Assembly (NCBI RefSeq): GCF_003937915.1
Contig: NZ_RHUM01000003.1
Coordinates: forward strand, 9,985-73,984
Source of the DNA: Erwinia sp. 198
Lineage (GTDB): Bacteria > Pseudomonadota > Gammaproteobacteria > Enterobacterales > Enterobacteriaceae
Reading direction: 5' to 3'
Length of the DNA stretch: 64,000 nt
The notes under the pieces are model-generated. The model had not been told where the DNA came from, ran no database searches, and saw nothing but the letters and a program-made list of their open reading frames with translations. Shown in pieces: positions 37,860 to 47,345 of the stretch (positions are counted from its first letter, which is position 1; the number at the start of each line of letters is the position of its first letter). The position numbers and the translations under genes are program-made.

Positions 37860-37996
37860 TCTGCTTCCTGTTCGCTAATTAACGCTGTTGCCCATATGCA
37901 GCGATCGGCTGGTTGATTCATGCCGGATAAACCGACGTATTTGCTTTAATTTATGTCAGATGAACGGGCCGCTTCCCTTTGGCCCGCAATGATAAA

Positions 37997-40600
37997 TTAA
38001 CGTGCCTGACGCCACAGGGTGTCTGCCAGACCCGGCGCCCAGTCAACGGTGTAGGCAATATGCGTCTGCAAGCAAACCCAGTTGTTACCCTGACTGGTAA
38101 CAATATCGCCAGTGGTGTAAGAGCCGCCCAGCACCCATGCAGGGTACTGACCGTTATCGTCATTATCGTTGTCGCCATTACCGTTGTCGTCGGAGCCGGC
38201 AGCCAGCGTGGTGACGCTCAGTACGTTACCCGGCACGGAAAGCAGGTCCTGAGAATCCACAGCGGCAACAAAGTAACGATAAGTGGTTTCTGCACGCAGG
38301 CCGCTGTCGGTATAGCTGAGCTGAGAAGCCGCCACGCGAGCGATTTCATCGCCTTCGCGGTAAACGATGTAGCCGGCAATGGCGTTGCTGCCTTGAGAAG
38401 AGCCCCACATCAGCGCAACGCTGTCTGCGGTTACGCCCATGCTGTGCAGCCGTACTGGTGCCGTGGGTGGCGTGGTGGAGGCGGCAGGATTTTGAGTGGT
38501 CACGGTAATAGCCTCGCTGCGAACGGATTCTCTGCCTGTGGCGCTGACCGCGCTGATGGTGTAGCGGTAAGCAGTGTTTGCCTCCAGGCGGTTATCCACA
38601 AAGCTCAGCTGGGAACCATGGAAGATCATATTGTTGTCACGATACAGACGGTAAGAAACGCCTGCGGTTGAAGATGCATTCCACGCCAGCGTAATGCTGC
38701 TGGTGGTGATATCGGTCGCGTGCAGGCTCGGTGGTATTGCAGGCGCGGTTTCGCCGCCGTTGCCCACAAAATCGAGATCGATAACCTGGTAGAACGCGTT
38801 ACCGGTATCGGCCACTTCCCATACCGCCAGCAGCACATGGTAGCCGCGACGCTGTGGCAGCTGGATTTCATGCGTGGTTGGGCCGGTCGGACGCAGCGTC
38901 GCGCCGTGACTCCAGAAAGGCTGCTCGGTAAATTCCGCTTTAAAGAACGGCGTGGATTCAAACTGCGCGCGGCTCAGCGGCAGGTTTGGATTCCAGTCTT
39001 CGCGGGTAATAAAGTAGTTATAACGACGAGTGGAATGCGGCGCGGTAAAGGTCCAGACGAATTTCATGATTTCGCCTGATGTGACCGTATGTTTTTTCCA
39101 GTGGGTGCCTGGCTCATCCAGGAAACGGCCGTCGCCCTGGTTGGCGCTGGCAATTTCGCCATCGCGCGGCGGCACGGCGTTAGGGCTGTCAGTTGGCGCG
39201 ACCGCATCAGTCAGACCGCTCTGGGTGGCCGGGAAGAATTTACCCGCCTCACGCTGGTTCAGCTGACCGGCGTTGAGTTTACCTTCCTGCCAGGCAAAGT
39301 AAGCGCGTGAAGCTGGCGTGGCGATATGACCGTGGCGCAGTGCCGGATCGGGATTATCAGACATTGTTCTATATTCTGTAGGGATTTTATTGGTGGTAAT
39401 TGGCTGCCAGAGCGAGGTAGCCAGCTCGGGCGTCCAGAAAAGGTTAGAGTCATGCTGCATGACGCAGAGATAGTTACGTGACTGCCAGCTCACGTGGGCA
39501 CCATCAATATAACGCACGCCCGCGCGCCACTGTTCAAACTGCGGCTCTGGCGTGGGTTCCGGGGTGGGTTCCGGGGTTGGTTCCGGGTTTGGCTGCGGTG
39601 CAGGCACCACGCCATCGCCCGCCAGGTAGCCATAGCGACGGATAAATTCCCAGTCGTAAGGTACGTTATCGCTGGTAAAACCGGCATCCCAGTTAACGGA
39701 CCAGGTCATCAGACCCGCCACAGACAGACCAGCGGCTTCAAGGCGAGCCAGAGCATTTTTTACATCCTGTGGATTAATGACATAACCGGTCGCTGCCGCA
39801 TCGTTATTGGTTGGCAGGCCGATAATGAATTTTTCGCTCGGGATCTTCAGGAAGTTACGGGTACCGGTGACCAGGCTCTCAGTCAGGTAATAGAGAAAAT
39901 CCTCTTTAATCGCGTCGTTGCTTTGCGACACCCATTGGTTGATTTCATCAACCCAGACGCCGTCGCCGCCCTGGTTATAGAACTGCGGTGCAACGTAATC
40001 GTAATAGCCTTCAAGACCGATGATATAAGGGCTGTAATGGCCGCCATTGGTCAGGTAAGGGAATTCTGGCGCCATGCTGATGATGAAGTTCTTACCGAAC
40101 TTGCGGTAGTGATCTTTCACTACGCGCAGCGCGGCAGGGATCACCGTCTGGTTATCGGCGGCGGTAATCGCAGACTGCTCCAGATCGATATCCAGGCCGT
40201 CAAAGCCATATTTGTCGCTCAGCGCGATGATACGCTCGGCCAGCGCCGCTTCGTCCCCGGCATGCATTTCGATATGCGCATCGGCGCCGCCCATAGAGAT
40301 CAGAACCTTACGGCCCTGAGCCTGCACTTTTGCGATTTCGCTACGGAATTCGGCATCCGTTCCTTTATAGGGTTTGAAATCAGGGATGCGGTCGCTGTCA
40401 TCCAGCACCTTCATAAAAGCAACGGCGATAATGTTATATTGCACAGGAATTTCGGACAGGGTCATTTCCGTGAAGCGGCCCTGTTTATAACCCTGGGCGC
40501 CTACGGCTGGCCAGTTGTGCCAGAAGCCCATAACGATTTTATTTTGCGCGGAACGGTTTTCGGCAATCTGACCTGCCGATAAATTTTTATAAAATGGCAT
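37997..40600 (-). CDS. Multidomain GH18 chitinase with internal AA10 (LPMO) domain
   Basis: The protein has 867 aa from the ATG at 40600 (GGAGG five bases upstream; the ATG at 40624 has none). Domains: GH18 at about 20-325, with ISMGG (101-105) and DGLDIDLE (134-141, acid Glu141); a Pro-Thr-Glu repeat linker (335-354); a CBM5/12-like module (355-402); AA10 at 423-613, with the histidine-brace His423 and His522 and Phe603; two FN3 domains (about 618-800); and a second CBM5/12 (about 825-867). It begins MPFYKNLSAG with no Sec signal. His423 is preceded by Arg. Confidence 0.92.
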   Translation of the reverse strand: MPFYKNLSAGQIAENRSAQNKIVMGFWHNWPAVGAQGYKQGRFTEMTLSEIPVQYNIIAVAFMKVLDDSDRIPDFKPYKGTDAEFRSEIAKVQAQGRKVLISMGGADAHIEMHAGDEAALAERIIALSDKYGFDGLDIDLEQSAITAADNQTVIPAALRVVKDHYRKFGKNFIISMAPEFPYLTNGGHYSPYIIGLEGYYDYVAPQFYNQGGDGVWVDEINQWVSQSNDAIKEDFLYYLTESLVTGTRNFLKIPSEKFIIGLPTNNDAAATGYVINPQDVKNALARLEAAGLSVAGLMTWSVNWDAGFTSDNVPYDWEFIRRYGYLAGDGVVPAPQPNPEPTPEPTPEPTPEPQFEQWRAGVRYIDGAHVSWQSRNYLCVMQHDSNLFWTPELATSLWQPITTNKIPTEYRTMSDNPDPALRHGHIATPASRAYFAWQEGKLNAGQLNQREAGKFFPATQSGLTDAVAPTDSPNAVPPRDGEIASANQGDGRFLDEPGTHWKKHTVTSGEIMKFVWTFTAPHSTRRYNYFITREDWNPNLPLSRAQFESTPFFKAEFTEQPFWSHGATLRPTGPTTHEIQLPQRRGYHVLLAVWEVADTGNAFYQVIDLDFVGNGGETAPAIPPSLHATDITTSSITLAWNASSTAGVSYRLYRDNNMIFHGSQLSFVDNRLEANTAYRYTISAVSATGRESVRSEAITVTTQNPAASTTPPTAPVRLHSMGVTADSVALMWGSSQGSNAIAGYIVYREGDEIARVAASQLSYTDSGLRAETTYRYFVAAVDSQDLLSVPGNVLSVTTLAAGSDDNGNGDNDNDDNGQYPAWVLGGSYTTGDIVTSQGNNWVCLQTHIAYTVDWAPGLADTLWRQAR

Positions 40601-41063
40601 AATTCCTCCATATGCATCTGCCATGATGCATATTTCATTATGTAAAATATTCTTTTTATTATGCAGCCTGCAAGAAAAACAATGCCCTTACTGCATGCGT
40701 TGTATTTTATCCAGCCGACAAAAACAGACAAACTCAATAATTAAGATTAGCCATTAATAATTAAAAGACCCTTGTTTCACATGAATTAACTACAGGAAAA
40801 ATTTTTAATTTAATTTTATCAAAACACAAAATAGACACTTTTGATTATTATATTTAATGTTTAAATTACAGTAGAGCAATTTTTACACCTGTTTATTATT
40901 TGATTTTATAACCCTGTGCAAACACCAGCAAAGCATTTCATTACATCGCCGTTTAATTTGGTTTGGGTGTTTTATTAGAGAAGGAGCAGCAGATTCAGCC
41001 AGATATTCAGGTGGGTAAATAAAATAAAAATAAATTTTCTTCTATTTAATGCAAAGGTAACAT
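40601..41063. promoter_or_regulatory. AT-rich region upstream of the chitinase
   Basis: No gene is seen. The region is very AT-rich with many A/T tracts, as at H-NS-silenced genes, and should hold the leftward chitinase promoter. I cannot place the promoter reliably. Confidence 0.4.
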
Positions 41064-41096
41064 GAAAAAAACCGGCCGTATCAAGGCCGGTTTTTC
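41064..41096 (-). terminator. Terminator of the AmsF-like gene
   Basis: On the - strand: ACCGGCC-N8-GGCCGGT, then T7; located just past the stop at 41108. Confidence 0.9.
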
Positions 41097-41107
41097 ACTC
41101 ATGGGCA

Positions 41108-43012
41108 TTAGCCGTTTATGGGTTTTAGTTCAATCGCGTAGTCAAGACCGTTTACCTTTACCCGCAGGCATTCTCTGGCCGTGCCAACCGACGCGGTGCT
41201 GACCACCCGGCCACGCATAATCAGGTCGTTATTGTTGTTGTAACCGTAGCCGACCCGATCCGTGCCTTCCCAGTGCTGCAAAAATGCCGTTACCGGCTCG
41301 GCATCCAGCACGGCTGCTTCCACAGCGGAAACCTGGGTATAGGACTTAATAAAACGAAAATGGACGCCGCGCGAAAAGCGGTCGTGGCAGTTAGTGGTGA
41401 TCAAAGCGATACAGAAGCCGGTGTATTTGGCAAGCTTCACAAAGATCTCCCCTCTGCTGCCGCCCAGCGATCTTACCCTGACCTGCGTCACCGGACAGGA
41501 CCCTTCCGCTGCCCAGGAGGCGTTAAAGCTGCCGTTCACATTCTGAACAGAGATTATCGCTTCGCCCTCCGGCGTGCGTGACGTGTAGTCGATTTGTGTT
41601 TCCGGCATCGCATTAAACTGAGAGGAACCGATAATACGCATCTGCATCTGCGTGGTCCATTCTGGCATCTCAATCTCGCCCACTTTAAACCAGGTTTCCC
41701 GATCCTGACGGTTATCCATGCGTTCCTGAGAAGTGATGTACTCGTAGTTCAGCGACCCTCCGATGCGCGCGCCGTGGTTTTCAATAAATACCTGCCCTTC
41801 TTCATAAACAGGCAGCCAGCGCTCGCCGCTGTCGGAGAGATCCAGCCCCTCGCCGTTATGCACGTTCAGCATGGTAGAAATAATACGCGTGTGGTGACAC
41901 TTAAGCGGGTTTTTATTGCCTTCCAGATTCAGCGCATTAATTTTCCACTGGCCGTTGGAAAGGTTGCCGGGAAATTCGGTATGCTCAATCCAGCCGTTAT
42001 GCAAAACGCACTGGGTCGCGCGTGGCAGATCGATCATCTCAGATCTCACGCCGTACTGAATATTAAAGTTGCTTAGCTCGATAGCGGTAAGGTGATCCCA
42101 GGATCCGGCAGCGCGATCGGACCAGCGGCCATAGATGACGGTGCCGGCGCAGCGGTTGGCGTACCATTGGTCGATCTTACAATCCAGCGTATCGAGCAAA
42201 TCCAGCGCGCGTCCGCCCAGATCCAGGAAATGCATTCCGGTCACGCGCAGATACTGGCCGCCGTGGATAATATTTTTAAAGAAACCTTTGGTGCTGCTGT
42301 TGTCCTGACCGTTCACGATAATGCCGCTGATATAAGTCCAGCGGGCGTTGACGGTAAACATATATTCGCCGTTTTTACGATCGGAAAAAAGACGGGTGTT
42401 AGGGAAATAGCCAAAGTTAACGTGCGTGCCAGAAAGGCGGAAGCGGCTGACTTCCTGATCGGAGACGTCAAATTTAGAGATAAAGAAATTGCCTGCCGGA
42501 AAGCGTATGCCGACGTTTTCGTGCATACGAATGTTGGTTTCACGATCAACAATGCGTGTCCAGTGCCACATGCGGGTAACGGCATCCAGGCAATCCGTTT
42601 TGCCATCCGGGATAGCGCCGAAATCGACCACGGTTACGCCCGCGTTATCGGTAATATGACGCTTCCAGCGGATGCCCTGGCCGGTAACGATAGTCATCCC
42701 GCCATCTTCCGGCGCCGTCTTGTCGTTAAAGTCGCTGATAAAAATACCGCCGCCGTAGCCGGTTCCTGCACTATAGGAAAGCACAATAGCCAGTTCGCCG
42801 TGGGCGGCAGGCTCGTACGCTCGTAATTCATCAACCGAGTTCAGCATCGAGAAGTTATTTTTCTTATCAGCTGAATTCGCAAGGTATACAATTCTGTCGA
42901 AGTCAATAGCTTTGCCATCTTTATCAAGTACGTTTAAGTTACTCACCCTTTCATTTAACTTAGCCTGGCGTGATGTTAAATTATCCTGGCTGTTATCATC
43001 AACAATCCTCAT
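41108..43012 (-). CDS. Tailspike-like exopolysaccharide depolymerase (AmsF/WceF-like)
   Basis: The protein has 634 aa. After about 60 residues comes a phage tailspike-type entry domain (ELAIVLSYSAGTGYGGGIF...GMTIVTGQGIRWKR), then VVDFGAIPDGKTDC, the typical start of a right-handed beta-helix, and a long beta-helix body. This matches AmsF of Erwinia and WceF of Pantoea, which trim amylovoran/stewartan. There is no clear Sec signal. AAAGAGG precedes the ATG. It lies outside any EPS operon and is divergent from a LysR gene. Confidence 0.75.
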   Translation of the reverse strand: MRIVDDNSQDNLTSRQAKLNERVSNLNVLDKDGKAIDFDRIVYLANSADKKNNFSMLNSVDELRAYEPAAHGELAIVLSYSAGTGYGGGIFISDFNDKTAPEDGGMTIVTGQGIRWKRHITDNAGVTVVDFGAIPDGKTDCLDAVTRMWHWTRIVDRETNIRMHENVGIRFPAGNFFISKFDVSDQEVSRFRLSGTHVNFGYFPNTRLFSDRKNGEYMFTVNARWTYISGIIVNGQDNSSTKGFFKNIIHGGQYLRVTGMHFLDLGGRALDLLDTLDCKIDQWYANRCAGTVIYGRWSDRAAGSWDHLTAIELSNFNIQYGVRSEMIDLPRATQCVLHNGWIEHTEFPGNLSNGQWKINALNLEGNKNPLKCHHTRIISTMLNVHNGEGLDLSDSGERWLPVYEEGQVFIENHGARIGGSLNYEYITSQERMDNRQDRETWFKVGEIEMPEWTTQMQMRIIGSSQFNAMPETQIDYTSRTPEGEAIISVQNVNGSFNASWAAEGSCPVTQVRVRSLGGSRGEIFVKLAKYTGFCIALITTNCHDRFSRGVHFRFIKSYTQVSAVEAAVLDAEPVTAFLQHWEGTDRVGYGYNNNNDLIMRGRVVSTASVGTARECLRVKVNGLDYAIELKPING

Positions 43013-43344
43013 TTAAAGCCTCTTTATTAAGAATATATTACCTGACGGTTTCATTTTCTGATGGGTTGCAGGCTTGCATTTAGCTTTTGTTTAGGTTAAC
43101 CCCGGAAAAGGCGGTTTTACCCATATTTATATCTATGTTTTTTTGGATTGGCAGAATAATAACTGAGGTCAACTCATACAATTTTAAAAAATGTGGCTCA
43201 CGCGTAAAAATTAGCATCTCTATGATTAGCAAAATAAAAACAGTCTAATTTTGTAAATCACCCCCGTTCAGAGCTTTCGTAAGTATGCTATATTTTTCAT
43301 AAATTTACGCCAAGTTAACAGTTGTTAAACGATCTGGAGGTTTT
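43013..43344. promoter_or_regulatory. Divergent promoter region, AmsF-like gene / LysR
   Basis: AT-rich, no gene. TAAGAATAT (43028-43036) equals the left nine bases of the RcsAB consensus but the right half does not follow, so an Rcs site is doubtful. LysR-type sites would be expected here. Confidence 0.4.
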
Positions 43345-44223
43345 ATGTTTCTGTCATCTAATCTGAAATGCTTTATTGTGCTGGCGAAAGAGAAGTCATT
43401 AAAGAAGGCTTCTGAGATATTATTTGTTACCTCCTCCCCTATTTCCCGACGGATAAAAATATTAGAAGATGAGCTGGGATTTAAACTATTTTCACGCACG
43501 GATCATGATTTTACCCTGACCAAAAAAGGGTTGGAACTCTACGATAAAATAATGCCGCATTACGATAAGATGACCGAGCTGGAAGACTATTTTTCACGAA
43601 AAAGAACCAACGTTAATATCCGTCGAGGCCTGATGATTGGCGTAGAAAACCTCAACCCCTTTTTATTCAACCTGCTGGTAAAAACCCGTAAGAAGACTGA
43701 AAGTGTCTCTTATTGTTCCTGCGATACTAAAACCTCGGTGGAATCGCTCCTTTCTGGCGAGATACACGGCGTTATTTCCCATCGGGAAATCAACGATAAC
43801 GGCATCATGTCGATGAATTTTTTCAGCGAACCCGCATGCTATCTTTATTCTAAAAAGTTCCCTGACTCTCAGCTTAGCGATATAAAAAACACCCCCGTTA
43901 TCATTCCTACCAACGGCTTTTACGAACACTATGTGAAAAACGCACACGCCAAAATCCTCACTATGTGCCCCACGGCCCAGGTTATTATCGTGGATGATAT
44001 TTATGATTATATTTCTTTGATCGCTAATGGCGAAGCCGTCGGGCTAATCAGTGAATCAATGGTATCGTTTTATCAAAGGAAAACAACTAATTTCAATGAG
44101 TTAAGTTACAGGGTCGAAAAGTTATTCCCGGAGCTCAAAACCTACATCTACTATCTGAAAGAGCGTGAGTTCTCTTTGAAATATGCGTTGGATACCGTTG
44201 ATGCCGCACAGGTAAATGCGTGA
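43345..44223 (+). CDS. LysR-family regulator
   Basis: The protein has 292 aa. The HTH is at about 1-62, with LKCFIVLAKEKSLKKASEILFVTSSPISRRIKILEDELGFKLFSRTD. The substrate-binding domain is less conserved. GGAGG lies upstream of the ATG. The gene is visibly AT-richer than core genes here and Lys/Ile/Asn-rich, suggesting transfer. It is divergent from the AmsF-like depolymerase and is its likely regulator. The ligand is unknown. Confidence 0.85.
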   Translation: MFLSSNLKCFIVLAKEKSLKKASEILFVTSSPISRRIKILEDELGFKLFSRTDHDFTLTKKGLELYDKIMPHYDKMTELEDYFSRKRTNVNIRRGLMIGVENLNPFLFNLLVKTRKKTESVSYCSCDTKTSVESLLSGEIHGVISHREINDNGIMSMNFFSEPACYLYSKKFPDSQLSDIKNTPVIIPTNGFYEHYVKNAHAKILTMCPTAQVIIVDDIYDYISLIANGEAVGLISESMVSFYQRKTTNFNELSYRVEKLFPELKTYIYYLKEREFSLKYALDTVDAAQVNA

Positions 44224-44863
44224 TTACAGAGACAGGATGTCTCTCTTTTAACACTCTTACAGGGTGAGGGCCAACGGGAAACGCATCAGGAGAAGACTTT
44301 GTCCTTGTCTGGTGTGATAAAGCAGGGTGGCAGAGTTAATGACGGCTATCAACCGCGACGGCGAAAAGCGGACTATCCCTGGCGTATTATCATCCAGGAA
44401 GAATAAGAAAGGATAAAACCCTTCATAACATTTCTACCGTCATTATGACCGACAGCCATCGCTTAACGAGAGATAAAAGAACGCAACGGCACGCTGTTTT
44501 CAGGAGCGACGATTTGATAACGATATATTATCTGGCCCGACTTTAACGTGCAGTACGCTTTCAGTAAATTCCTGTTAATGTTCGATGCTCGATTAATAAA
44601 ACGCAGCAGATAAGCGTATCCGGACACGCCATCAGTTCGTCCACTTCCCCAGGCGCGTTTTCAAAGCGCATAAAGTCTTTGCGCCGGCGATCGATCGGCG
44701 TGACTACGGTGCACACGGTCATAGAATCGGTAATTTTAGATAAACTTACGTGCGCCTTGTACCGGTAATAATCCCTGCGGTTTCCGGATGCCTTACCCGC
44801 TGTAAACAGGCACCGGGTGAAAGCCGACAGCATCGGCAAGGTTTACATTACTGTAGAGGATGT
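44224..44863. other. 640-bp stretch without a supported gene
   Basis: A leftward 92-codon frame (44561-44839; inner start giving 53 aa from MTVCTVVTPIDRRRKDF) is open but I see no family motif and no firm ribosome site. The rest is featureless. Confidence 0.35.
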
Positions 44864-45697
44864 TCATGCCATCGCCTGACTCATCAGCCCAAACGCCCGT
44901 ACGTCCTGCGGCTGCCAGGGGATGCCTTTATACATGGTAACGGGTTCGTCAACCTGAGCCATACCCAGGGCAGCGAGCCACTCACCCAGCCCGCAGGCGC
45001 TGTCGGTGTCGATACGGACGAAGGTGCCTTCCAGGCCGGCAAGCAGCTCGCTGACCAATACTTTTGCCTGCTGTAGATTGGCACAGATAATCGGGCCGAT
45101 GGCGAAACCGTGTCCGAAGCGGCGCAGGCAGGCGAATCCCACCGTTTCATCCTGTTCTTCCAGTACCAGAAAGCGGTCTGCGCTGGCAAAAAGCTCGGCG
45201 ATCAGTGCCGGGCGATGCTGCCCGTGAGCCCTGGCTTCCAGCTCGCTCAGCGCCGTCAGCTCTTCGCGGCGAGCGGGGCGCAGACTTTGCGACGCCTGTG
45301 ATAAAGCGCGTTCACCCGGTGCCAACGCGCCACATTGATGCTGCTCAATCGTTCCCGTGACCACAAACCCCAGCTTTTCATACAGCTCTTTGCCCATTTT
45401 CGTGGCGTGCAGGCGCAGCTGATGCCCTTCCAGCAAGGCCAGCGCCGTCTGCATAAGCCGTGTGCCGATACCTTTGCCCTGCGCTTTTTTAGCGACAATC
45501 ACCAGACCAAGGGTGGCATAGTCGCCCCAGCGCCAGTAAAGCACGGTACCGATCAGCTCGCCGTTTTCCATCGCTGCCAGGCCTTCACCCAGTGCCAGCG
45601 CCTGCTGCCAATCTTCACGACGGTGCGGCCAATTTAGCCGCTGCGTCAGCGCATAAGCGGCATCAAGGTGATGCTCGTTCATCGTTGCTATGTTCAT
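44864..45697 (-). CDS. GNAT-family N-acetyltransferase with C-terminal extension
   Basis: The protein has 277 aa. The acetyl-CoA-binding motif A reads TLGLVIVAKKAQGKGIGTRLMQTAL (about 64-88), followed by LHATKMGKELYEKLGFV. A second domain (about 135-270), with FACLRRFGHGFAIGPIICAN, resembles the Acetyltransf_18 tail seen in YitH-type proteins. AAGGAG precedes the ATG. The substrate is unknown. Confidence 0.85.
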   Translation of the reverse strand: MNIATMNEHHLDAAYALTQRLNWPHRREDWQQALALGEGLAAMENGELIGTVLYWRWGDYATLGLVIVAKKAQGKGIGTRLMQTALALLEGHQLRLHATKMGKELYEKLGFVVTGTIEQHQCGALAPGERALSQASQSLRPARREELTALSELEARAHGQHRPALIAELFASADRFLVLEEQDETVGFACLRRFGHGFAIGPIICANLQQAKVLVSELLAGLEGTFVRIDTDSACGLGEWLAALGMAQVDEPVTMYKGIPWQPQDVRAFGLMSQAMA

Positions 45698-46012
45698 GCT
45701 TTTCTCCTTAAGTCATGCCAGGCTGTTGCAGGATGCTGCCGTCTGTCAGTCTGGCATAGCGGAACGGCACAGGATCGACCACCGGAAAAAAATCGGCCGC
45801 TAAATCAGCTCCCCGGCACCTGTTTCTCGCAGGAAAGCGTCAGGCCCGGTTCAGCCTGAAGTATTTGCGCCGGACTTTAAACGTGGGATAAAACTACCGC
45901 TGCATAGCGCAGCCCTTGTACGGCGCAGGTGTGGACGGAGATAACAATGCATAAGTGAGACCAGAAAAATTATAACGCGGCCGGATAATGCCAGAAATTG
46001 CATAACAGAAAT
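45698..46012. other. Intergenic stretch
   Basis: Nothing supported: no ORF with a ribosome site, no clear terminator or repeat. Confidence 0.35.
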
Positions 46013-46219
46013 TTATGCGGTGAATAAGGGGAAGCTTATTACATACGCCATTGTTATCGGCGCGCTGCCGTTTGCCACGCTTTTGCCGTAGCCTTTGCGA
46101 GGCACCTTAATAGCCGTCTTACCGGTAGCGGCGTCAATCGCTTCCGCCTCGATAAACAGCCCGGCATTCTGGCTGCGGTGTCCGGTGGCGGCCAGCACCG
46201 CGGCAATCGGCTTTCATTG
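46013..46219 (-). pseudogene. Remnant of a DUF3313-like lipoprotein gene
   Basis: The leftward frame reads LAATGHRSQNAGLFIEAEAIDAATGKTAIKVPRKGYGK, then NGSAPITMAYV. The pattern (surface lipoprotein domain: EAE.IDA.TGK....V.RKG.GK) fits DUF3313-type proteins, but only the central third is present. The upstream part is replaced by the cbl 3' end, and the C-terminus ends in unrelated residues. Confidence 0.5.
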
Positions 46220-46245
46220 CTGTTCTTCGGAGCGTCGCTGTAATC

Positions 46246-47205
46246 TTAAATCTGAAAATCCAGCACCGGCTCCACCGCGTCATGCGTGGAAAGCGCCTTG
46301 CGCTTAATCTCTTCCAGCGACAGGTTGGCGTTGCACAGTTCCAGGAACTGCCAGACATAGTTGCGCTGTAGCTGTCCGCGCTTCAGCCCCAGCCAGACGG
46401 TATTGGATTCAAACAGGTGTTTGGCTTCCAGCCGGGTCAGCGCGGCCTGCGCATCCAGCTGGCAGGCCTGATCCGCCAGCACGCCCACGCCCAGCCCCAG
46501 CTCGACATAGGTTTTTACCACGTCAGAATCCTGCGCGCTGAGCACAATATCCGGCGTCAGCCCGGCGGCATAAAAGGCGCGGTCAACGCGGGAACGGCCG
46601 GTAATGCCCTGGCGATAGGTAATTAAGGGATAGCGGCTGAGCGCCGCCAGCGAAACCGGCTGCTCCTGCTCCAGCGGATGCCCTTTTGGCACCAGCAGCG
46701 CATGATGCCAGCTGAACCAGGGAAAAGCCGCCAGCGACGGATTATTGACGACCTGTTCGCTGGCAATACCGATATCGGCTTCGCCCGCCATCAGCATGGC
46801 GACAATCTCCTGCGGCGTGCCCTGATTTAACTCCAGGCGAACACCGGGATAGAGCGCGCGAAACGCTTTGATCACCTTCGGCAGACTATAGCGCGCCTGG
46901 GTATGCGTGGTAGCGATGGTCAGCACGCCGCTGGATTCGTTGGTAAAGACATCGGCCAGGCGGCGCACCTTTCCGGCTTCATCCAGGATGCGTTCGGCAA
47001 TACTCAGCAATGCCTTGCCCGGCTCGGTCATACCGAGCAGCCGCTTGCCGCGACGGATAAAGATCTCCACGCCCAGCTCATCTTCCAGATCGCGTATATG
47101 GCGGCTGACGCCGGACTGGGAGGTAAAGAGCGCATTAGCCACTTCGGTCAGGTTAAACTCGCAGCGTGCCGCTTCCCGGATGATTTTAAGTTGCTGAAAA
47201 TTCAC
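46246..47205 (-). CDS. cbl: Transcriptional regulator Cbl
   Basis: The protein has 319 aa, CysB-type LysR family. It starts (GTG) with NFQQLKIIREAARCEFNLTEVANALFTSQSGVSRHIRDLEDELG, and has the TTHTQARYSLP and TYRQGITGRSRVD segments of Cbl. In Escherichia it activates sulfonate/sulfate-starvation genes (tau, ssu) with adenosine phosphosulfate as anti-inducer. GAGAGG precedes the start. It lies directly downstream of nac, as in Escherichia. Confidence 0.95.
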   Translation of the reverse strand: MNFQQLKIIREAARCEFNLTEVANALFTSQSGVSRHIRDLEDELGVEIFIRRGKRLLGMTEPGKALLSIAERILDEAGKVRRLADVFTNESSGVLTIATTHTQARYSLPKVIKAFRALYPGVRLELNQGTPQEIVAMLMAGEADIGIASEQVVNNPSLAAFPWFSWHHALLVPKGHPLEQEQPVSLAALSRYPLITYRQGITGRSRVDRAFYAAGLTPDIVLSAQDSDVVKTYVELGLGVGVLADQACQLDAQAALTRLEAKHLFESNTVWLGLKRGQLQRNYVWQFLELCNANLSLEEIKRKALSTHDAVEPVLDFQI

Positions 47206-47345
47206 GTGCGCCTCTCCCTCTGTTATCTGTTGGTTTCAGCCATGTTAATAAGGCACATTGATAGCAACAAATAATAAAAAGAGGTTTTATATGCTTTTTA
47301 GCGATATAGCAGTGAGGCGCGCTGACGCGCGCCCGCAGAAAGGCT

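Noticed and set aside
39494..40582. Rightward 362-codon frame opposite the chitinase
   Set aside because: Shadow frame; the leftward frame contains the GH18 motifs and a good start.
43028..43041. RcsAB box upstream of the AmsF-like gene
   Set aside because: Only the left nine bases fit; the right half does not, and it would lie almost on the start codon.
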